64,000 nt of DNA from Rikenellaceae bacterium (GCA_015059715.1 SUZV01000004.1:1-64000); one strand, 5' to 3'. Numbered from the stretch's first letter, positions 7,040-15,203 are shown. The notes: generated by a model not told the origin, from the sequence alone. Numbers and translations are program-made.

Positions 7040-8745
7040 CTAAAACGGAACGATTTAGAAAGCAGTTAGCAAGAGTTTTCGACAGCGACCTGCGCACCAA
7101 GCAGTGGGAGAATATCCCCGACTACATCATCATAGGACTGATTGTGTTGAGTACGCTCTCGGTCTTTATCTCGACATTCGATGTGTCGCCCATGTGCCAG
7201 CGCATATTGCACATTATCGACATTGTAACGGTCGCTATTTTTACGGTTGAGGTATCCTTGCGCATTTGGGTAGCCGATGTGATAAGTCCAAAATATAAGG
7301 GCTTTTTGGGGCGCGTGCGCTACTGCTTAACCTTTTACGGGTTGATAGATATCTTATCGACCTACTCGTTCTATGTTGCGTTTTTTATCCCACTACCTTA
7401 TGCGATGCTAAAAGTGCTGCGTGTAGCTCGTCTGTTGCGCGTCTTCCGCTATATGCGCTCGTTCCGCTTGTTGCAGAGTGCGATTAGCTCCAAGTCAAAG
7501 GAGATGTTTATCTCGTTGCAGTTCCTTGTGATTGTAACGCTCATCCTATCGTTTATTCTCTTCTTCTATGAGCACACAGCACAACCCGAAGTCTATAACA
7601 ACGGTATCACCTCGGTTGTTTGGGCCTTTGCACAATATATCGGTGACCCTGGAGGCTTTGCCGACACTCCGCCAGTAACATTGGTTGGTCGCATTATCGC
7701 CTGCATTATTGGTCTGTTGGGTATCGCCCTGTTTGCCGTTCCAGCAGGTCTTATCGGTGCAGGATTCTCGGAGGCTATGGACAAGGAGTTGCACAAGGAG
7801 ATAACCGACAAGAATATCAAAAAACTCCACAAAGCCTTTGAACGCAAACTTGACCGCCCTTCGGGATTTCAGATTGTGCCACCCGTGCTGTCGCTTATCG
7901 ACATTCAAGCCCGTATGGATATGAAGGTCGATGATATTATAGATGCCGTAGAACACTCTGACCGTTTCCGTTTGGCAAATACAGCTGTTATGCAGACCGT
8001 TGATGAACACCCGCAAGATAGGCTTGTTGTGGAGCACTTTTTAGTTAATCGTCCCTATGGTTGTTGTATAGATAGAGGCTCAAAGGTAACCATCGTGTCA
8101 CCAAGCAATATCGTAGATCCTGTAATAGGTCATTTCGGTTACTATTTGGCAAAAATCGGAGGTTTTAACTTTGTTAGTCGAGAGCTTGGCGCGACACGCC
8201 CTTATCGCTCATTCTATAAGTTTGACGACGAAAACGCTGTGGAGGGACTTGCTGAGTATATGGCAGACCTTAATCGCCTAACCTCACGCGAAGATTCGTG
8301 GGTTATAACGATGCTTGCCTCCTCGGGAGCAAACGAGCCTTCGTACCCTGCAAAGATTGAATTTACAGCGGGTGGAGAAAAGGGCAATGAGTCGCTCGAA
8401 CAAGATGGCTTGACCGTTAAAGACACGGCTCGCTTCAAGGCTCTTATAGATGATACGGAGGTGCGCTTAAAGGAGGACTTTGAGTTGGATAGTGCCTTCC
8501 AACGCTATCACGGTGTAGGTATCAACTCCCACAAACTATATACCCGCAAACTTGCAAATGCTGCGAATATAAACAGCTTTGCCATTCTTGTTGCGTGGAG
8601 CGTAAGTTTTTGGGACTCTCGCCGCACAGCCGTTGCCAAGTGCCTTGCCGAGCTTATAGCGAAACATATCGATGGCCGCACAGAACTAACCCTCTCGCCA
8701 GAGTTAAAGCGCAAAGATTGCGGATATGACGACTATAAGGAGTAA
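7036..8745 (+). CDS. Voltage-gated-type ion channel with atypical pore and soluble C-domain
   Basis: This 569-residue membrane protein has the six-helix ion-channel layout. S1-S3 lie within residues 30-120. S4 carries regularly spaced arginines (LKVLRVARLLRVFRYMRSFR, about 128-148), followed by S5, a pore loop near 190-210, and S6. The pore reads SVVWAFAQYIGDPGGFADTPP instead of the potassium-filter TVGYGD, so ion selectivity cannot be assumed. S6 ends in LFAVPAGLIGAGFSEAMD. Residues 250-569 form a large soluble domain with no fold I recognise. It overlaps pcp by 4 bp. The pairing of a peptidase and a channel has no obvious functional reason. Confidence 0.82.
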   Translation: MTKTERFRKQLARVFDSDLRTKQWENIPDYIIIGLIVLSTLSVFISTFDVSPMCQRILHIIDIVTVAIFTVEVSLRIWVADVISPKYKGFLGRVRYCLTFYGLIDILSTYSFYVAFFIPLPYAMLKVLRVARLLRVFRYMRSFRLLQSAISSKSKEMFISLQFLVIVTLILSFILFFYEHTAQPEVYNNGITSVVWAFAQYIGDPGGFADTPPVTLVGRIIACIIGLLGIALFAVPAGLIGAGFSEAMDKELHKEITDKNIKKLHKAFERKLDRPSGFQIVPPVLSLIDIQARMDMKVDDIIDAVEHSDRFRLANTAVMQTVDEHPQDRLVVEHFLVNRPYGCCIDRGSKVTIVSPSNIVDPVIGHFGYYLAKIGGFNFVSRELGATRPYRSFYKFDDENAVEGLAEYMADLNRLTSREDSWVITMLASSGANEPSYPAKIEFTAGGEKGNESLEQDGLTVKDTARFKALIDDTEVRLKEDFELDSAFQRYHGVGINSHKLYTRKLANAANINSFAILVAWSVSFWDSRRTAVAKCLAELIAKHIDGRTELTLSPELKRKDCGYDDYKE

Positions 8746-8785
8746 TTTTCACTTTATAAACCCATTTCATTAGTGTCCCATAAAA

Positions 8786-8834
8786 ATGAAGTGACCCCAA
8801 AAGTTTTTTGTCCAAACTTTTGGGGTCACTTCAT
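8786..8834. terminator. Long perfect hairpin between convergent genes
   Basis: A 21-bp perfect stem (ATGAAGTGACCCCAAAAGTTT and its reverse complement) with the short loop TTTGTCC lies between the channel gene (+) and the anti-sigma-like gene (-). It is well placed as a bidirectional terminator. The TGACCCCAAAAGTTT ends also resemble terminal repeats of some IS3-type elements, so a relic of two abutting IS ends is possible. Confidence 0.6.
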
Positions 8835-8873
8835 GCGAGGGGTCGGCGATTGTTATAAAAGGATACGCAGCAC

Positions 8874-9620
8874 TTACTCTGCAGGTGGCACATCGAAGTC
8901 GATACTATCGACGGTGAACACCGTAATCTGCTGTCCGTTGTATGGCCCTGAACACTCGGCACCGAGCAGGCGGCCCTCGCTCTTTGAGAAACGAGCAACA
9001 ATCTCGACCTTGTCGCCCCTGGTGCTGACTAAGATTACATCGCCCTCCTCGCGGAATTTAAGCATCAAACCCATTGCAGCTGCATACGGTTTCAAATTTT
9101 CGAGTGAGGCAAGCGGAGTGAGGTCGACTCCTCCGTCGGGGCGTTCAAGTACTAATTGTCCGTTCTGGTAGCGTCGATAGCTCTCGCCGTCGTAGAGTTC
9201 CATAGTACGTGCCTCGTCCTGCCATTTGATAGCCATCTTGACCTTCGACTCCTCTTTGCGAATCTCGACGGTGCCCTTCGTCGGAGTGCCCTCGAAATCA
9301 ATATTATAGAGTTCTGGCGAGTTCTTGTTCTCGGTAACATTTGCGGTGAATTGAACGAGGTAGCTATCCGATTCGAGCAGTTGAGTAATTGCTCGCTCTA
9401 CCACCTCGCGGGCGGTGCTGGTCTGCACACTACCAATGCCGATAACAACAGCCACTGCTACCATAGCGGCAACGGCTCCAATGCGTACTGCCTGCCATAG
9501 CGGACGTGGGCGCGGCGTGGGTGCTTTGAACGAAAGTGAGGTGGTGGGGGCGAAACGTGGCGTGAGTAGATTCTCAACGCGAATATCCGAAGAATTGTCA
9601 AAATTATCGTTAGTCTTCAT
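8874..9620 (-). CDS. Anti-sigma-like membrane protein with periplasmic LolA/RseB-like domain
   Basis: This 248-residue protein has a cytoplasmic N-terminus (1-45, proline-rich), one membrane span at about 46-66 (AVRIGAVAAMVAVAVVIGIG) and a periplasmic beta-rich domain of about 180 residues (ESDSYLVQFTANVTENKN...). That domain resembles the LolA/RseB-type lipid-binding fold in outline. It lies 24 bp downstream of an ECF sigma-factor gene on the same strand, the usual position of the cognate anti-sigma factor. No zinc-type HxxxCxxC anti-sigma motif is seen, so the regulatory role is inferred from position and topology. Confidence 0.6.
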   Translation of the reverse strand: MKTNDNFDNSSDIRVENLLTPRFAPTTSLSFKAPTPRPRPLWQAVRIGAVAAMVAVAVVIGIGSVQTSTAREVVERAITQLLESDSYLVQFTANVTENKNSPELYNIDFEGTPTKGTVEIRKEESKVKMAIKWQDEARTMELYDGESYRRYQNGQLVLERPDGGVDLTPLASLENLKPYAAAMGLMLKFREEGDVILVSTRGDKVEIVARFSKSEGRLLGAECSGPYNGQQITVFTVDSIDFDVPPAE

Positions 9621-9644
9621 AATGTTGGTCTTTTTTACAGTGAG

Positions 9645-10157
9645 TTAAATCAGTCCACGCTTTTCGAGGGCTTCGCGTAACTTGTCAATGCCATAGCGAA
9701 AACGCGATTTGGCCGTTGTGAGAGGGATGTTGCAAATCGAGGCAATCTCGTCAAATTGACGACCGCCATAGATTCGCAATCGGATCACTTCGCTCTGCTC
9801 ATCGGGCAGGTGCGACATAAGTCGTTCAATCAATCGAAACTCCTGTTCGAAATCTTTCGGAGCGAGGTCGTCGCTACTCAACGTATCTAGCGTTTCGGTG
9901 GTCGCAAACCGTCGCCGAGAGCGCAATGCTGAGGTGCAACTATTTGTCAATGAGCGATACACATAGCCTTTCAGGTCTTCAATCTCGGCAAGTCGTGCGC
10001 CTTTTTTCGAGAGTTGCAGGTATAGGTCTTGCACCACGTCATCAGCTTCGGTGGCAGACCCCAGCCGATAGCAGGCGTATCGAAACAGATTGTCGCGCTC
10101 GGACTGCATTAGCTCGGCGAGGCGAGTAAGTTGTTTGTTTTCGGTTGTTAGTTTCAT
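9645..10157 (-). CDS. ECF-type RNA polymerase sigma factor
   Basis: This 170-residue sigma-70 family protein of the extracytoplasmic-function group has region 2 at about 15-80 (RDNLFRYACYRLGSATEADDVVQDLYLQLSK) and region 4 at about 110-165 (LPDEQSEVIRLRIYGGRQFDEIASI... TTAKSRFRYGIDKLREAL), the -35-binding helix-turn-helix. Its length is typical. The downstream gene encodes a membrane protein in the anti-sigma position, so a surface signal probably controls it. The target regulon is unknown. Confidence 0.9.
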   Translation of the reverse strand: MKLTTENKQLTRLAELMQSERDNLFRYACYRLGSATEADDVVQDLYLQLSKKGARLAEIEDLKGYVYRSLTNSCTSALRSRRRFATTETLDTLSSDDLAPKDFEQEFRLIERLMSHLPDEQSEVIRLRIYGGRQFDEIASICNIPLTTAKSRFRYGIDKLREALEKRGLI

Positions 10158-10220
10158 AATTTGTTTTCGTTTATTGGAAACGCGCTTCCGAATATATAAC
10201 GCTCAAAGTTTGGAAAAGAC

Positions 10221-10419
10221 TTAGAAGCTGTTTTGAATTTTATTGAAAGAGTTTGTCAGCTGCTGCAAAAGATAGTTTCGGATTCTTTGAGGCTCTTATA
10301 GACTTCTTTCTAATTGCAAAATTTGGAAATAGCCCGCTATTACCTGCATTTTACAATATAAAATTAGTTCTATAATAGCTCTCAAATACTCTCGAAATAA
10401 AATTCAAACAGCTTCTTAA
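10221..10419. repeat. Non-coding element with ~20-bp inverted ends (second family)
   Basis: TTAGAAGCTGTTTTGAATTT (10221-10240) is the near-complement of the right end (10400-10419; reverse complement TTAAGAAGCTGTTTGAATTT). The 160-bp interior is AT-rich and non-coding. A looser relative with AGGCTGTTTTAAATTTA and AATTCAAACAACTTCTAA lies at 23361-23478. Both fill intergenic gaps. They could be MITE-like elements or transcript-end structures. Confidence 0.5.
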
Positions 10420-10543
10420 CGTACTTGCGAATTTGTCGAAAATGGTCTGCCCGTCAAAAAGGACCAACCTCTTTGGAAGATGTACAGCATAGAGTTATTA
10501 GTAACGATTTGGCGACCTTGAGATTGCACCAATTCTATGCTTT

Positions 10544-10573
10544 ATGCTTGCCCTTAAAATGCTGACGCATTTT
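10544..10573 (+). repeat. Short fragment shared with repeat copy D
   Basis: About 30 bp starting ATGCTTGCCCTTAAAATGCT match, with few differences, the reverse complement of 56321-56349 inside the enlarged copy D of the 120-bp element. No inverted ends are present here, so it looks like a decayed or partial copy. The surrounding 10420-10620 holds no gene. Confidence 0.45.
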
Positions 10574-10623
10574 CAGCCTATGAGCGGCTGCAAAGTAGCT
10601 CTTGCTGAACAACTTCCAGCAAT

Positions 10624-10659
10624 AAGGGAGTATCCAAAAACTTGTTGGACACTCCCTTT
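10624..10659 (-). terminator. Terminator hairpin downstream of the XRE gene
   Basis: AAGGGAGTATCCAA pairs with TTGGACACTCCCTT (one mismatch) around an 8-nt loop. It lies just past the stop of the minus-strand XRE regulator gene. The flanking A/T runs are short, so termination strength is uncertain. Confidence 0.55.
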
Positions 10660-10667
10660 CAATCTCT

Positions 10668-10889
10668 TTACTCCTTTGGCTCGGAGAGGTCGGGACGAAA
10701 TTCGAGGATATCACCAGTCTGGCAATCGAGCACGCGACAAATGGCATCGAGCGTCGAAAAGCGTATTGCACGCACCTTCCCTGTTTTGAGTTTCGAAAGA
10801 TTCACTACCGAGATACCAATGCGCTCGGAAAGTTCTTGTAACGACATCTTACGTCGCGCAAGCATAACATCTAAATTTGTAATTATCAT
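10668..10889 (-). CDS. Small XRE-family DNA-binding regulator
   Basis: This 73-residue protein is essentially one helix-turn-helix domain: LDVMLARRKMSLQELSERIG, ISVVNLSKLKTGK (recognition helix), then STLDAICRVLDCQTGDILEF. That is the YozG-like Cro/C1 type. It follows the DUF2975 membrane-protein gene by 12 bp. DUF2975 plus a small XRE regulator is a recurrent pair in Firmicutes and Bacteroidota. The regulator probably controls its own operon; CATTAAT motifs upstream of the operon are possible operators. Confidence 0.85.
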   Translation of the reverse strand: MIITNLDVMLARRKMSLQELSERIGISVVNLSKLKTGKVRAIRFSTLDAICRVLDCQTGDILEFRPDLSEPKE

Positions 10890-10901
10890 AGCTTTACATA
10901 T

Positions 10902-11585
10902 TTACAAGGTTGCACTCTCCTCTTCGTTCAACATACGTGCGATGTTCATCAGCTCGGCAATGACCAACATAACCAGCGGAATCACTATCGAATAGGTACG
11001 CAGCACATATGCTCCGCCCATACCTTCTGGGCATAACGCTCCACAAAATTCTGCTGCAACACTCGCCTCTAACGCACCCCAGTTCGACCATATTAGGCTA
11101 CCTATGCAATAGACCACCGCCATCACACGCACCATAACAACCGACTTACGAGTGAAAAAATCGCCTGTGCGGAATCCTCTAATCGCCTGGTATACAACAC
11201 CAAAAAGCAATATCGACAAGACGAACACCACTACCATTGAGATACACAACATCACCTTACGCACACTGTTGGCAGGAGTGTCAATAACATAATCACCCTC
11301 GGCTGCGTAGATTATATATTGCGACGGCTCGGCCATAATTGCAGGAGAATCTTCTGTCGCTTCACGGAGGGTTGTCGGAGCGCACAACTGCTGCTCGCCC
11401 TCATCAAGCATATAACTTGGACGGCGAACATCCATCGTGCCGACAAGCGTAACCTTATCTGTCGTGCGCCAATTCTCGTCAACCACAACATGCAAGACCG
11501 AAAGAATCAAATCGGGCAATAACATCAAACATACCAAAACAAAGAGAGCAATTACTCGTTTCTGCGTGGATTTTGAAATCTTCAT
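10902..11585 (-). CDS. DUF2975 family membrane protein
   Basis: This 227-residue integral membrane protein has an N-terminal span (ALFVLVCLMLLPDLILSVLH), a non-membrane loop (about 45-110) and three further spans (VMLCISMVVVFVLSILLFGV, VMVRVMAVVYCIGSLI, IVIPLVMLVIAELMNIARML). GFRTGDFFTRKSVVMVR before the third span is the typical DUF2975 signature. Function is unknown. Linkage to the XRE gene suggests a membrane sensor that modulates the regulator, but this is inferred from gene pairing only. Confidence 0.8.
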   Translation of the reverse strand: MKISKSTQKRVIALFVLVCLMLLPDLILSVLHVVVDENWRTTDKVTLVGTMDVRRPSYMLDEGEQQLCAPTTLREATEDSPAIMAEPSQYIIYAAEGDYVIDTPANSVRKVMLCISMVVVFVLSILLFGVVYQAIRGFRTGDFFTRKSVVMVRVMAVVYCIGSLIWSNWGALEASVAAEFCGALCPEGMGGAYVLRTYSIVIPLVMLVIAELMNIARMLNEEESATL

Positions 11586-11629
11586 AACATAACGGTTTTA
11601 ATGGTTAATTATATTATTTCATTAATAAT

Positions 11630-11712
11630 TTATCGTTAATCGTTATGCAAAAGTAATAACAAAACTTTAAAGCAGCAACTTTTTCATTAATTATTTAATG
11701 TTTATCATTAAT
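11630..11712. promoter_or_regulatory. Promoter and repeated CATTAAT motifs between divergent genes
   Basis: A minus-strand -7 box (TACTTTTG, 11655-11648) fits the start of the DUF2975/XRE operon. CATTAAT occurs at 11630, 11685 and 11706. The middle copy is part of the palindrome CATTAATTATTTAATG (11685-11700). The motifs bracket the promoter and are candidate operators for the XRE protein. In such AT-rich DNA some matches are expected by chance. Confidence 0.4.
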
Positions 11713-11794
11713 TTTCTTATAAAAACAGCGGTGAGGCTCTATTGGTCGGCATGGCATAGTTTATGTTAATTATTATTACAAATTCTTTCCAGTG

Positions 11795-11826
11795 TTTGCA
11801 AAATTGGAAAGAATTACATACCTTTG
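11795..11826 (+). promoter_or_regulatory. Promoter of the Fic gene
   Basis: TTTG (11795-11798) and TACCTTTG (11819-11826) are separated by 20 bp, matching the Bacteroidota -33/-7 promoter. It predicts transcription from about 11832, which puts the true Fic start at the ATG 11865 rather than at upstream codons. Confidence 0.75.
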
Positions 11827-11864
11827 TTCAAAGGAATAAACGGGTTAGAAATAAAATTATAGTT

Positions 11865-13163
11865 ATGATAGAATGTCCTCCGCATTATAACCAAGAACAA
11901 TTGTTGAAGATTTTTGCAAAGAATCTTAGTACAGATGTAGTTGCGATTGTAGACAAAATCAATGAAGAGTATGCATATTGGGACAAAGTAAAATATATCC
12001 CAACACCTAATGGTATTACTAATGCTGATTTGTGGGCTTGTGTTAAAGCTTCGAGATTGTTATCGAGAAAGATTATTTGGGAGAAATATGGGGTATCATT
12101 AACATTAACAAATCAAATGCAACGCCTATGCCATGAATTTGATATGAATTTTGGAGGCTCCTGGGGGACAGATTCTATAATTGCAGATGAAAATAGAAAG
12201 CATTATTTAATCAGTTCCATAATGGAAGAGGCTATATCGTCTAGCCAAATGGAGGGTGCATCAACCACGCGCAAAGTGGCAAAGGATATGCTGCATAAGA
12301 ACCTGACTCCTAAAGACAAATCTCAACAGATGATTTTCAATAATTATCAAACGATACATTATATTGTTGATAATAAAGATAAGCCATTGTCTGTGGAGAT
12401 GCTATGTGCAATACATAGGTTAATGACAGAAAATACGCTTGATAATAAGGAAGATGCAGGTAGGTTTAGAACTAACAATGATGTTGTAGTGGAAAATGCG
12501 ATAACACATGAAACTGTTCACACGCCACCATCGCATGAAGAGATTCCCGAATTTATTGCAGACCTGTGTCGATTTTTTAATGATACCAATTCCGCAACTT
12601 TTATACATCCAATAATACGGGGTATAATAGTTCATTTTATGATTGCCTATGTGCATCCATTTGTGGACGGCAATGGCCGTACTGCACGTGCGCTCTTTTA
12701 TTGGTATATGTTAAAACAAGGTTATTGGTTAACAGAGTATTTGTCTGTATCAAGAATTATTGCATCATCTAAGAAATCATATGAGAGAGCATTTCTTTAT
12801 ACAGAGTCTGATGGCAATGATGTTGGCTACTTTATCCATTACAACCTTAAGGTCTTAGAAAAGGCATTTAAGGCATTACAAAAGTATATTAAGCGCAAAC
12901 AAGATGAACGTCAAGCTGCGACAAGATACTTACATATAGGAAACATCAATGAACGACAAGCTCAAATAATCCAAATGTTTAATGACGATCCCAAAATAGT
13001 TGTTACGGTAAAGGATTTGCAATTGAAATTCTATATATCTCCAACAACTGCCAAACATGACATTATTGGTTTGGTAGAGAGAGGTATCTTAAGAGAAATA
13101 GCGTTCAACAAGGTTAAGAGGGGATATGTTAAGGGCGATCTATTTGATAAGATTATAAATTAG
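11865..13163 (+). CDS. Fic family protein (AMP-transferase type)
   Basis: The 432-residue protein has an N-terminal helical domain with the inhibitory motif SSQMEGAST (class II layout, S/T-x3-E-G) ahead of the Fic core. The catalytic loop is HPFVDGNGRTARALFYWYML, the full HPFxxGNGRxxR motif. A C-terminal winged-helix-like segment (VTVKDLQLKFYISPTTAKHD) follows. Fic proteins transfer AMP, or sometimes other phosphate groups, to target-protein hydroxyls. The intact His and inhibitory Glu predict an active but self-restrained enzyme. The longer upstream frame is rejected because the promoter lies inside it. No antitoxin gene is adjacent. Base composition is clearly more AT-rich than the neighbours, so it may be acquired. 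Confidence 0.9.
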   Translation: MIECPPHYNQEQLLKIFAKNLSTDVVAIVDKINEEYAYWDKVKYIPTPNGITNADLWACVKASRLLSRKIIWEKYGVSLTLTNQMQRLCHEFDMNFGGSWGTDSIIADENRKHYLISSIMEEAISSSQMEGASTTRKVAKDMLHKNLTPKDKSQQMIFNNYQTIHYIVDNKDKPLSVEMLCAIHRLMTENTLDNKEDAGRFRTNNDVVVENAITHETVHTPPSHEEIPEFIADLCRFFNDTNSATFIHPIIRGIIVHFMIAYVHPFVDGNGRTARALFYWYMLKQGYWLTEYLSVSRIIASSKKSYERAFLYTESDGNDVGYFIHYNLKVLEKAFKALQKYIKRKQDERQAATRYLHIGNINERQAQIIQMFNDDPKIVVTVKDLQLKFYISPTTAKHDIIGLVERGILREIAFNKVKRGYVKGDLFDKIIN

Positions 13164-13166
13164 CTT

Positions 13167-13205
13167 ATGGGGATGACTAAAAAGTAAATTTGTCATCCCC
13201 ATTTT
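13167..13205 (+). terminator. Intrinsic terminator of the Fic gene
   Basis: ATGGGGATGAC pairs with GTCATCCCCAT around an A/T-rich loop and is followed by TTTTAT. It lies directly after the stop codon. Confidence 0.75.
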
Positions 13206-13210
13206 ATCAG

Positions 13211-13330
13211 GAGGTTGAATAAAAAGATGTAGTTTTAGGCTTGCGAAGCCCGAAAAAGCGGAGTTTACTAAGCGTAAATGAGCATTTTGAGGGCGAGCGT
13301 AACGACAAAATACACTTTTTATTCAGCCTC
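13211..13330 (-). repeat. Dispersed ~120-bp inverted-end element, copy B
   Basis: The ends GAGGTTGAATAAAAAG and CTTTTTATTCAGCCTC are complementary with one G-U-type exception. The interior is the reverse complement of copy A with about a dozen differences. It lies between the Fic terminator and the CAT-like gene's promoter. Confidence 0.85.
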
Positions 13331-13362
13331 TATATTAAATAGCATCACATAGAACCCCACCT

Positions 13363-13395
13363 TTTGCGGACTTTGCAAAGAAATTACTACCTTTG
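13363..13395 (+). promoter_or_regulatory. Promoter of the CAT-like gene
   Basis: TTTG at 13363-13366 and TACCTTTG at 13388-13395 form a -33/-7 pair about 21 bp apart. The -7 box overlaps the upstream TTG codon of the longest frame, supporting the ATG at 13423 as start. Confidence 0.7.
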
Positions 13396-13422
13396 CGGCC
13401 CTTTATCAAAAAAATTACAGCT

Positions 13423-14043
13423 ATGAGAGAGATAAATCCCCAAGAGACCACACGTGCCTCTGCATTTAAGATGTGGATGAGTTCGCCGATGCCGATGGTA
13501 ACCCTGACAAAGACATTCAACATTACTCATATCTACAAAACCAGCAAGAAGATTGGACTAAAACTAAATATGCTATTGTGTTGGGCTATTTGTAAAGCGG
13601 CAAGTCAGGTCGAAGAGTTCTATACCTTACCGAAAGATGGTAAATTATTCCGTTTTGACAAACTCGCTGTCAATGTTATTGTTCCCAACGTTAGGGGCGG
13701 TATAAATTCGTGCGACATACCTTACAGTGAGAATTTAGAGCAGTTCTGCAAAGATTACGCTACTCGCACAAGCAGTGTGGCAAAGAGTTGCCAGAGTATC
13801 TTCGAAGAGGAGTATATGGTTGTCGGAACATCGGCTATGATTGCAACAGAGCTTGATTGCATTGTAAATCAATACACCGATAAGTTCCTTAATCCTATGG
13901 TAATGTGGGGTAAATATAGAGAGAGTTGGTTTAAGAAAACATTGCCAATCTCTTTCCAATTCCACCATACCCAGATGGACGGTGCTCACGCAGCGAAGTT
14001 TCTTGACATCCTGCAGAGGGAGATTGACGAAGTGAATGTGTAA
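13423..14043 (+). CDS. CatA-like (chloramphenicol-acetyltransferase family) acetyltransferase
   Basis: This 206-residue protein has the type-A chloramphenicol acetyltransferase fold. The C-terminal FQFHHTQMDGAHAAKFLDIL contains the HHxxxDG catalytic signature (His base plus structural Asp). The N-terminus has the typical start in which FKMWMSSPMPMVTLTKTFN replaces the FxxFxxxxxPxFxxT motif of true CAT enzymes. Divergence in the N-terminal half means the acceptor could be something other than chloramphenicol, so resistance should not be assumed. It is a single-gene unit with its own promoter, and the ATG is fixed by that promoter. Confidence 0.8.
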   Translation: MREINPQETTRASAFKMWMSSPMPMVTLTKTFNITHIYKTSKKIGLKLNMLLCWAICKAASQVEEFYTLPKDGKLFRFDKLAVNVIVPNVRGGINSCDIPYSENLEQFCKDYATRTSSVAKSCQSIFEEEYMVVGTSAMIATELDCIVNQYTDKFLNPMVMWGKYRESWFKKTLPISFQFHHTQMDGAHAAKFLDILQREIDEVNV

Positions 14044-14046
14044 ATA

Positions 14047-14943
14047 CTACCTCTTTGTTACCGAAATCATAAAGGTTACAGCGACAATGGCGATGCCTAT
14101 GCCGAGGAGGATATTTGTGGTAAGTGGCTCGCCAAACATCAGTGTGCCGACAAGGATGGCGGTAATAGGCTCAAAAACGCCCAGCACCGAGGCCTTCGTT
14201 GCTCCTATATTGCGTGTCGCTATGGCGAGCGTTGCTGTAGAAACGATAGTCGGCAGCAGTGCCAACCCCACCAAGTTTAGCCAGTCGCTGCCCGAGGTGA
14301 TACCTGCTGTTATTGCGGTATCCGAGAAGGCTATTTTTCCCAAGAAAACAACCGCACCAACCGTAAGGGCATAGAAAGTAAGCAGCGTATTAGATATCTC
14401 GGCGATAGCCTTGCTGCGGTTGATGACGACAATAAAGAGCGCGTAGACCAATGCCGAGCCAAGCGACAGTGCAACGCCAATAGGGTCTATCGCCTCGCCA
14501 CCACTACCCTGCGTCATAACAAGCACACCACCGAATGTCGCGGCAATTGCCATCCACACGGGCCACGACGGCACCACACGCAGAAAGACCATAATAATCG
14601 CCACAAGCACTGGGTAGAGAAATATCAGCGTGGTAGCCAAGCCCGATGCGATATAGTTGTAGGCCTCAAAGAGGAATAGGCTGCTCGATGTATACAATAG
14701 GCCAAGCACAAGCAATACCCCCGCCTGCTTTGCGTTTATCCTAAAGCTCTGCTTGGTTAGTAGAAGGAACGCGCCAAGCAAAACAACGGCAAACGAGTAT
14801 CGAAAGAAGAGTATAGACTCGATAGCCGCACCCTTATTCATCAGAGGCACAGCGAACAACGGATTGAGACCATAAGTGACACCAGTGATAATACCTGCTG
14901 GATAGCCTATAATAGCGTTTTTACTAAGTTTTTTCATTTGCAT
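14047..14943 (-). CDS. EamA/DMT-superfamily exporter
   Basis: This 298-residue inner-membrane protein has ten predicted spans arranged as two five-helix EamA repeats (first about 8-140, ending MAIAATFGGVLVM; second about 155-298, ending ILLGIGIAIVAVTFMIS). The second repeat carries the characteristic GVFEPITAILVGTLMFGEPLT helix. These drug/metabolite transporters usually export amino acids or small metabolites; the substrate is not evident. A minus-strand TATCTTTG box (14967-14960) lies 17 bp upstream of the start. The gene is convergent with the CAT-like gene, with only 3 bp between the stops. Confidence 0.88.
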   Translation of the reverse strand: MQMKKLSKNAIIGYPAGIITGVTYGLNPLFAVPLMNKGAAIESILFFRYSFAVVLLGAFLLLTKQSFRINAKQAGVLLVLGLLYTSSSLFLFEAYNYIASGLATTLIFLYPVLVAIIMVFLRVVPSWPVWMAIAATFGGVLVMTQGSGGEAIDPIGVALSLGSALVYALFIVVINRSKAIAEISNTLLTFYALTVGAVVFLGKIAFSDTAITAGITSGSDWLNLVGLALLPTIVSTATLAIATRNIGATKASVLGVFEPITAILVGTLMFGEPLTTNILLGIGIAIVAVTFMISVTKR

Positions 14944-15123
14944 TTCAGCTTACGTATTGCAAAGATAGACAACAAAAGTCATACTCTGCTGCTCGCGCAG
15001 GGGAAATTTTTGATATCGCAACATCATAGGATATCTACGATACAATATCACAGTTCTCCTCCTTTCGCAAATCGTATAATAGACCTATATTTCCCATACC
15101 GAGTGCGACATCGACAAAAAATA

Positions 15124-15165
15124 GGCCCAAATAGGCACATACTACGTGTATCTCCTATTCGGGCC
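15124..15165 (-). terminator. Intrinsic terminator of tnaA
   Basis: On the minus strand GGCCCGAATAGG pairs with CCTATTTGGGCC (one mismatch) and is followed by TATTTTTTG. It lies 40 bp past the tnaA stop codon. Confidence 0.75.
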
Positions 15166-15203
15166 GATAACTCAGAGGTCAAATAACCCCTTATCTCGAT
15201 AAA

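Noticed and set aside
13423..14043. Chloramphenicol resistance gene
   Set aside because: The catalytic HHxxxDG is present, but the N-terminal half is divergent, so only the family and not the drug is supported.
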